From the NCBI GenBank assembly GCA_020024235.1, contig JAHHUA010000090.1:1-7272 (forward strand): a stretch of DNA of 7,272 nt. Reading direction: 5' to 3'. Position 1 is the stretch's first letter. Each line of letters begins with the position of its first letter. Of the stretch, positions 5,952 to 7,272 are shown one piece after another. The position numbers were made by a program, and so were the translations under genes. The notes under the pieces were generated by a model, which had not been told where the DNA came from, did not search any database, and worked only from the letters and a program-made list of their open reading frames with translations. Source of the DNA: Oscillospiraceae bacterium (lineage in GTDB: Bacteria > Bacillota > Clostridia > Oscillospirales > Ruminococcaceae).

Positions 5952-6776
5952 TTAGAGAGCTTTATAAATATGGCTTATACCACTGATACTGCTTATACTT
6001 ATTTGTGCACTGCCATCACCATATAGCATACGGTTATGGGTTTTGTTTACCGGGAAATCCGTAATTATATTTTTAGAAATTCCTGAAACACAGGCAACAA
6101 ATCCGCAGTTTTCCGGAAGATATATCTGATTGCTTCCGCTTATCTGATTAAGTGAAATTTTTTCGGGATTTTCTTCTAAATACAGGTTAATACTTCCCGA
6201 TGTTGAATTAAAATTGGCTTTTTTGATTTTGCCCTTTATCTCTATCTTTCCGCTGACTGTATCACATTTTACATTTTCACCATTCAGCATTTTTACATCA
6301 AGTTTTCCACTGACTGTATCACATTTTATATTTTCACCATTCAGCATATTTACATCAAATTTTCCGCTGACACTGTTAAAAGTGATGTTTTGTGCATTTA
6401 TTTGCTGAGCTGTCAGATTTGATGAAACAGTATCTATAGTTTCATTTTGCAAGAAAATATTTTCCGGTAAAATTACTGTCAATGTTTTGGAATAATTTTT
6501 TGTTATTTTGTTATATTTAATTCCAAATACAGATAAATGTTCATCAGTATACATTTTGTTTCTGTATCTTATAATAAGTTCATCTCCTGTAATTTGGGTT
6601 TCCATATTATAGGTTTCATCAAGTTGAGCATCCAGTTCTTCTCTTATTATAATAGTATTTTCAGGGTGATATTGTATTTCTATCTGCCCTGCTATCCAAG
6701 AAATATTTAGACTTTTTACTTTCTCACTGTCAAATATGTTTTCATTTACTCTGATTTCTCTGTCATTATTAAGCAT
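5952..6776 (-). CDS. DUF4097-type beta-solenoid protein with internal repeats
   Basis: This is a 274-residue protein with no signal peptide and no membrane segment, so probably cytoplasmic. The N-terminal part (SLNISWIAGQIEIQY, about residues 22-36) and the repeated xxSG turns match the DUF4097 (putative adhesin-like) family. That family is predicted to form a stack of beta strands. SG turns recur at 135-138, 154-157, 173-176, 191-194 and 211-214, about every 19 residues, with a last one at 263-266 near the conserved end SGISHIYK. ATG 6776 is supported by AAAGGGAGA about 7 nt upstream on the minus strand. The molecular function of the family is unknown. Many clostridial members sit with a PadR-type regulator and a DUF1700 membrane protein, neither of which is present here. 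It is transcribed divergently from the small gene at 7042 and convergently with yjdF; only a weak CTGTA/TACAG hairpin (5904-5922) lies between the convergent genes. Confidence 0.85.
   Translation of the reverse strand: MLNNDREIRVNENIFDSEKVKSLNISWIAGQIEIQYHPENTIIIREELDAQLDETYNMETQITGDELIIRYRNKMYTDEHLSVFGIKYNKITKNYSKTLTVILPENIFLQNETIDTVSSNLTAQQINAQNITFNSVSGKFDVNMLNGENIKCDTVSGKLDVKMLNGENVKCDTVSGKIEIKGKIKKANFNSTSGSINLYLEENPEKISLNQISGSNQIYLPENCGFVACVSGISKNIITDFPVNKTHNRMLYGDGSAQISISSISGISHIYKAL
6253..6366. repeat. 57-bp in-frame tandem duplication inside the DUF4097 gene
   Basis: Two adjacent 57-bp units, 6253-6309 and 6310-6366, differ at 4 positions (53/57 identical), and a partial third copy starts at 6367. 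They encode 19-residue turns at about protein residues 138-175, sharing NGEN-KCDTVSGK. The protein period equals the solenoid period of the rest of the molecule. The high DNA identity indicates recent duplication of one structural turn. Confidence 0.92.
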
Positions 6777-6807
6777 AGCAAAATCTCCCTTTACAATTTT
6801 TATTTAG

Positions 6808-6826
6808 ATAAATGTTAAACATTTAT
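6808..6826. promoter_or_regulatory. Perfect 19-bp palindrome in the DUF4097 leader
   Basis: ATAAATGTT (6808-6816) and AACATTTAT (6818-6826) are exact inverted repeats around one A. It lies 32-50 nt upstream of the DUF4097 start codon, just downstream of the candidate -10 at 6839-6844. A dimeric repressor site is the simplest reading; an AT-rich RNA hairpin in the leader is an alternative. No cognate regulator is encoded in the window. Confidence 0.5.
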
Positions 6827-6838
6827 TCTTTCAATTTT

Positions 6839-6867
6839 AATTTACCACAGTTTTAAAATATATTCAA
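6839..6867 (-). promoter_or_regulatory. Candidate proximal promoter of the DUF4097 gene
   Basis: On the minus strand, TTGAAT (6867-6862) is followed after 17 bp by TAAATT (6844-6839), with TGG directly before the -10 giving an extended -10. The hexamers are only moderate matches. The -35 touches the palindromic site at 6866-6886, and the predicted start near 6832 lies just upstream of the 19-bp palindrome. Confidence 0.42.
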
Positions 6868-6886
6868 TCAACTATTTATTGAATTT
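6866..6886. repeat. Twin operator-like site 1 (21 bp)
   Basis: The site reads AATCAACTA, then TTTA, then TTGAATTT. It matches the site at 6910-6930 at 17 of 21 positions, all differences being in the four central bases. A longer inverted repeat, ATTCAAT (6862-6868) with ATTGAAT (6878-6884), overlaps it. It adjoins the -35 of the proximal DUF4097 promoter, as a repressor or activator site would. Confidence 0.55.
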
Positions 6887-6909
6887 ACCTAAACTGGTTT
6901 TCTAATTAA

Positions 6910-6930
6910 AATCAACTAACAGTTGAATTT
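6910..6930. repeat. Twin operator-like site 2 (21 bp)
   Basis: The site reads AATCAACTA, then ACAG, then TTGAATTT, with a perfect inner palindrome TCAACT-AAC-AGTTGA at 6912-6926. It lies 44 bp (about four helical turns) from site 1 in the same orientation. Its form resembles operators of MarR-type or similar dimeric regulators, but the family cannot be assigned from the sequence. Confidence 0.55.
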
Positions 6931-6957
6931 ATAATAACTTTCATAAGTTTAAAGCAA
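6928..6957 (-). promoter_or_regulatory. Candidate distal promoter of the DUF4097 gene
   Basis: On the minus strand, TTGCTT (6957-6952) is followed after 18 bp by TATAAA (6933-6928). The predicted start near 6921 falls inside operator-like site 2, so binding there would block it. In such AT-rich DNA chance matches are common. Confidence 0.35.
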
Positions 6958-6990
6958 AATAATAATTTAGCCAAGAATTGCAAATTTATG

Positions 6991-7019
6991 TTGATTTACT
7001 TTTATAACTATGATAAAAT
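6991..7019 (+). promoter_or_regulatory. Promoter of the 64-residue gene
   Basis: TTGATT (6991-6996) is followed after 17 bp by TAAAAT (7014-7019), with TGA at 7011-7013 forming an extended -10. The predicted start near 7026 leaves a leader of about 16 nt, just long enough for the ribosome binding site GTGAGGTG. Confidence 0.65.
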
Positions 7020-7041
7020 CAAATATTGTGAGGTGAATATA

Positions 7042-7236
7042 ATGAAAAATTTAGAAATAAAAAATAATAAACCTGATGAATTTAATGATAACAAAGCTGA
7101 CGAAATATTCACTGAATTTGTTATGCAAATTGAGAGTTTAAATCCATTGGCAGAATGGACAAGCAAAAATGAATTGACGGAAAAACTCCATAACAGAATT
7201 AAAATAAGTAACAGCCCCAAAAATTTAGCTCATTAG
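7042..7236 (+). CDS. Small hydrophilic protein of unknown function (64 aa)
   Basis: I do not recognise this protein. It has 64 residues and is rich in Asn, Lys and Glu. It has a single Trp (W39), no Cys and no membrane segment or signal peptide. The N-terminal 20 residues look disordered (KNNKPDEFNDNK); residues about 19-55 (ADEIFTEFVMQIESLNPLAEW, then ELTEKLHNRIK) could form helices. ATG 7042 is preferred: GTGAGGTG (7028-7035) lies 6 nt upstream and a good promoter ends at 7019. An in-frame ATG at 6988 would lie upstream of the -10 and is unlikely. It is divergent from the DUF4097 gene and followed by a terminator-like hairpin, so it is probably a single-gene transcript. The promoter, RBS and terminator together support a real gene despite its size. 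Confidence 0.65.
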   Translation: MKNLEIKNNKPDEFNDNKADEIFTEFVMQIESLNPLAEWTSKNELTEKLHNRIKISNSPKNLAH

Positions 7237-7244
7237 TTTTATTA

Positions 7245-7272
7245 AAACAGATGTTTTAAAAGACATCTGTTT
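7245..7272 (+). terminator. Terminator-like hairpin at the window edge
   Basis: AAACAGATGT (7245-7254) is exactly complementary to ACATCTGTTT (7263-7272), with an 8-nt loop. It starts 9 nt after the small gene stop. The T-tract, if any, lies partly beyond the window end, and the A-rich left side could make it work in both directions. Confidence 0.7.

Noticed and set aside
6253..6380. CRISPR-like repeats
   Set aside because: The units are contiguous with no spacers and lie in frame inside a protein-coding gene.
6214..6408. Plus-strand open frame opposite the DUF4097 repeats
   Set aside because: Its repeated hydrophobic translation is just the antisense of the 57-bp tandem repeat; there is no RBS.

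Overview
The window is AT-rich bacterial DNA with tightly packed genes and strong GGAGG-type ribosome binding sites. It also carries a yjdF-type riboswitch and a two-component system fused by position to an ABC exporter. This points to a low-GC Gram-positive bacterium (Bacillota, probably a clostridial gut-type lineage). I cannot name a genus from the sequence alone.

Bases 1-5200 hold a compact signalling and transport operon on the + strand. It begins with an OmpR/PhoB-type response regulator (96-773), which overlaps by 8 nt a short membrane histidine kinase with no visible extracellular sensor domain (766-1665). A 134-nt junction follows, containing an 11-bp-spaced direct repeat, a possible promoter and a perfect 12-bp terminator-like hairpin. 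Next come a MacB/LolD-type ABC ATPase (1800-2471) and, 4 nt later, an 889-residue FtsX/MacB-type permease with two homologous halves (2476-5145), closed by a strong intrinsic terminator. The likely logic is that the transporter handles and perhaps reports an envelope stress such as an antimicrobial peptide, the kinase and regulator relay it, and the regulator controls the ATPase/permease pair. The substrate cannot be read from sequence.

Bases 5200-5885 are a separate unit: an extended -10 promoter, a yjdF-motif (azaaromatic-sensing) riboswitch, and a yjdF (DUF2992) gene. The yjdF reading frame is interrupted by a -1 frameshift at a run of seven A residues. The conserved lysine-rich C-terminal half continues in the shifted frame.

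Bases 5952-7272 hold two divergent genes. A DUF4097-type beta-solenoid protein on the - strand contains a recent in-frame 57-bp tandem duplication. A 64-residue protein of unknown function lies on the + strand. The 265-nt region between them is dense with regulatory-looking sequence: two near-identical 21-bp palindromic sites 44 bp apart, a perfect 19-bp palindrome, and candidate promoters in both directions. The window ends inside or at the edge of a terminator-like hairpin.

No RNA genes of the tRNA or rRNA type, no insertion sequence and no CRISPR array were seen. The strongest leads for something undescribed are the twin operator region with its orphan small protein, and the hairpin/direct-repeat junction that appears to insulate the ABC genes from the kinase.
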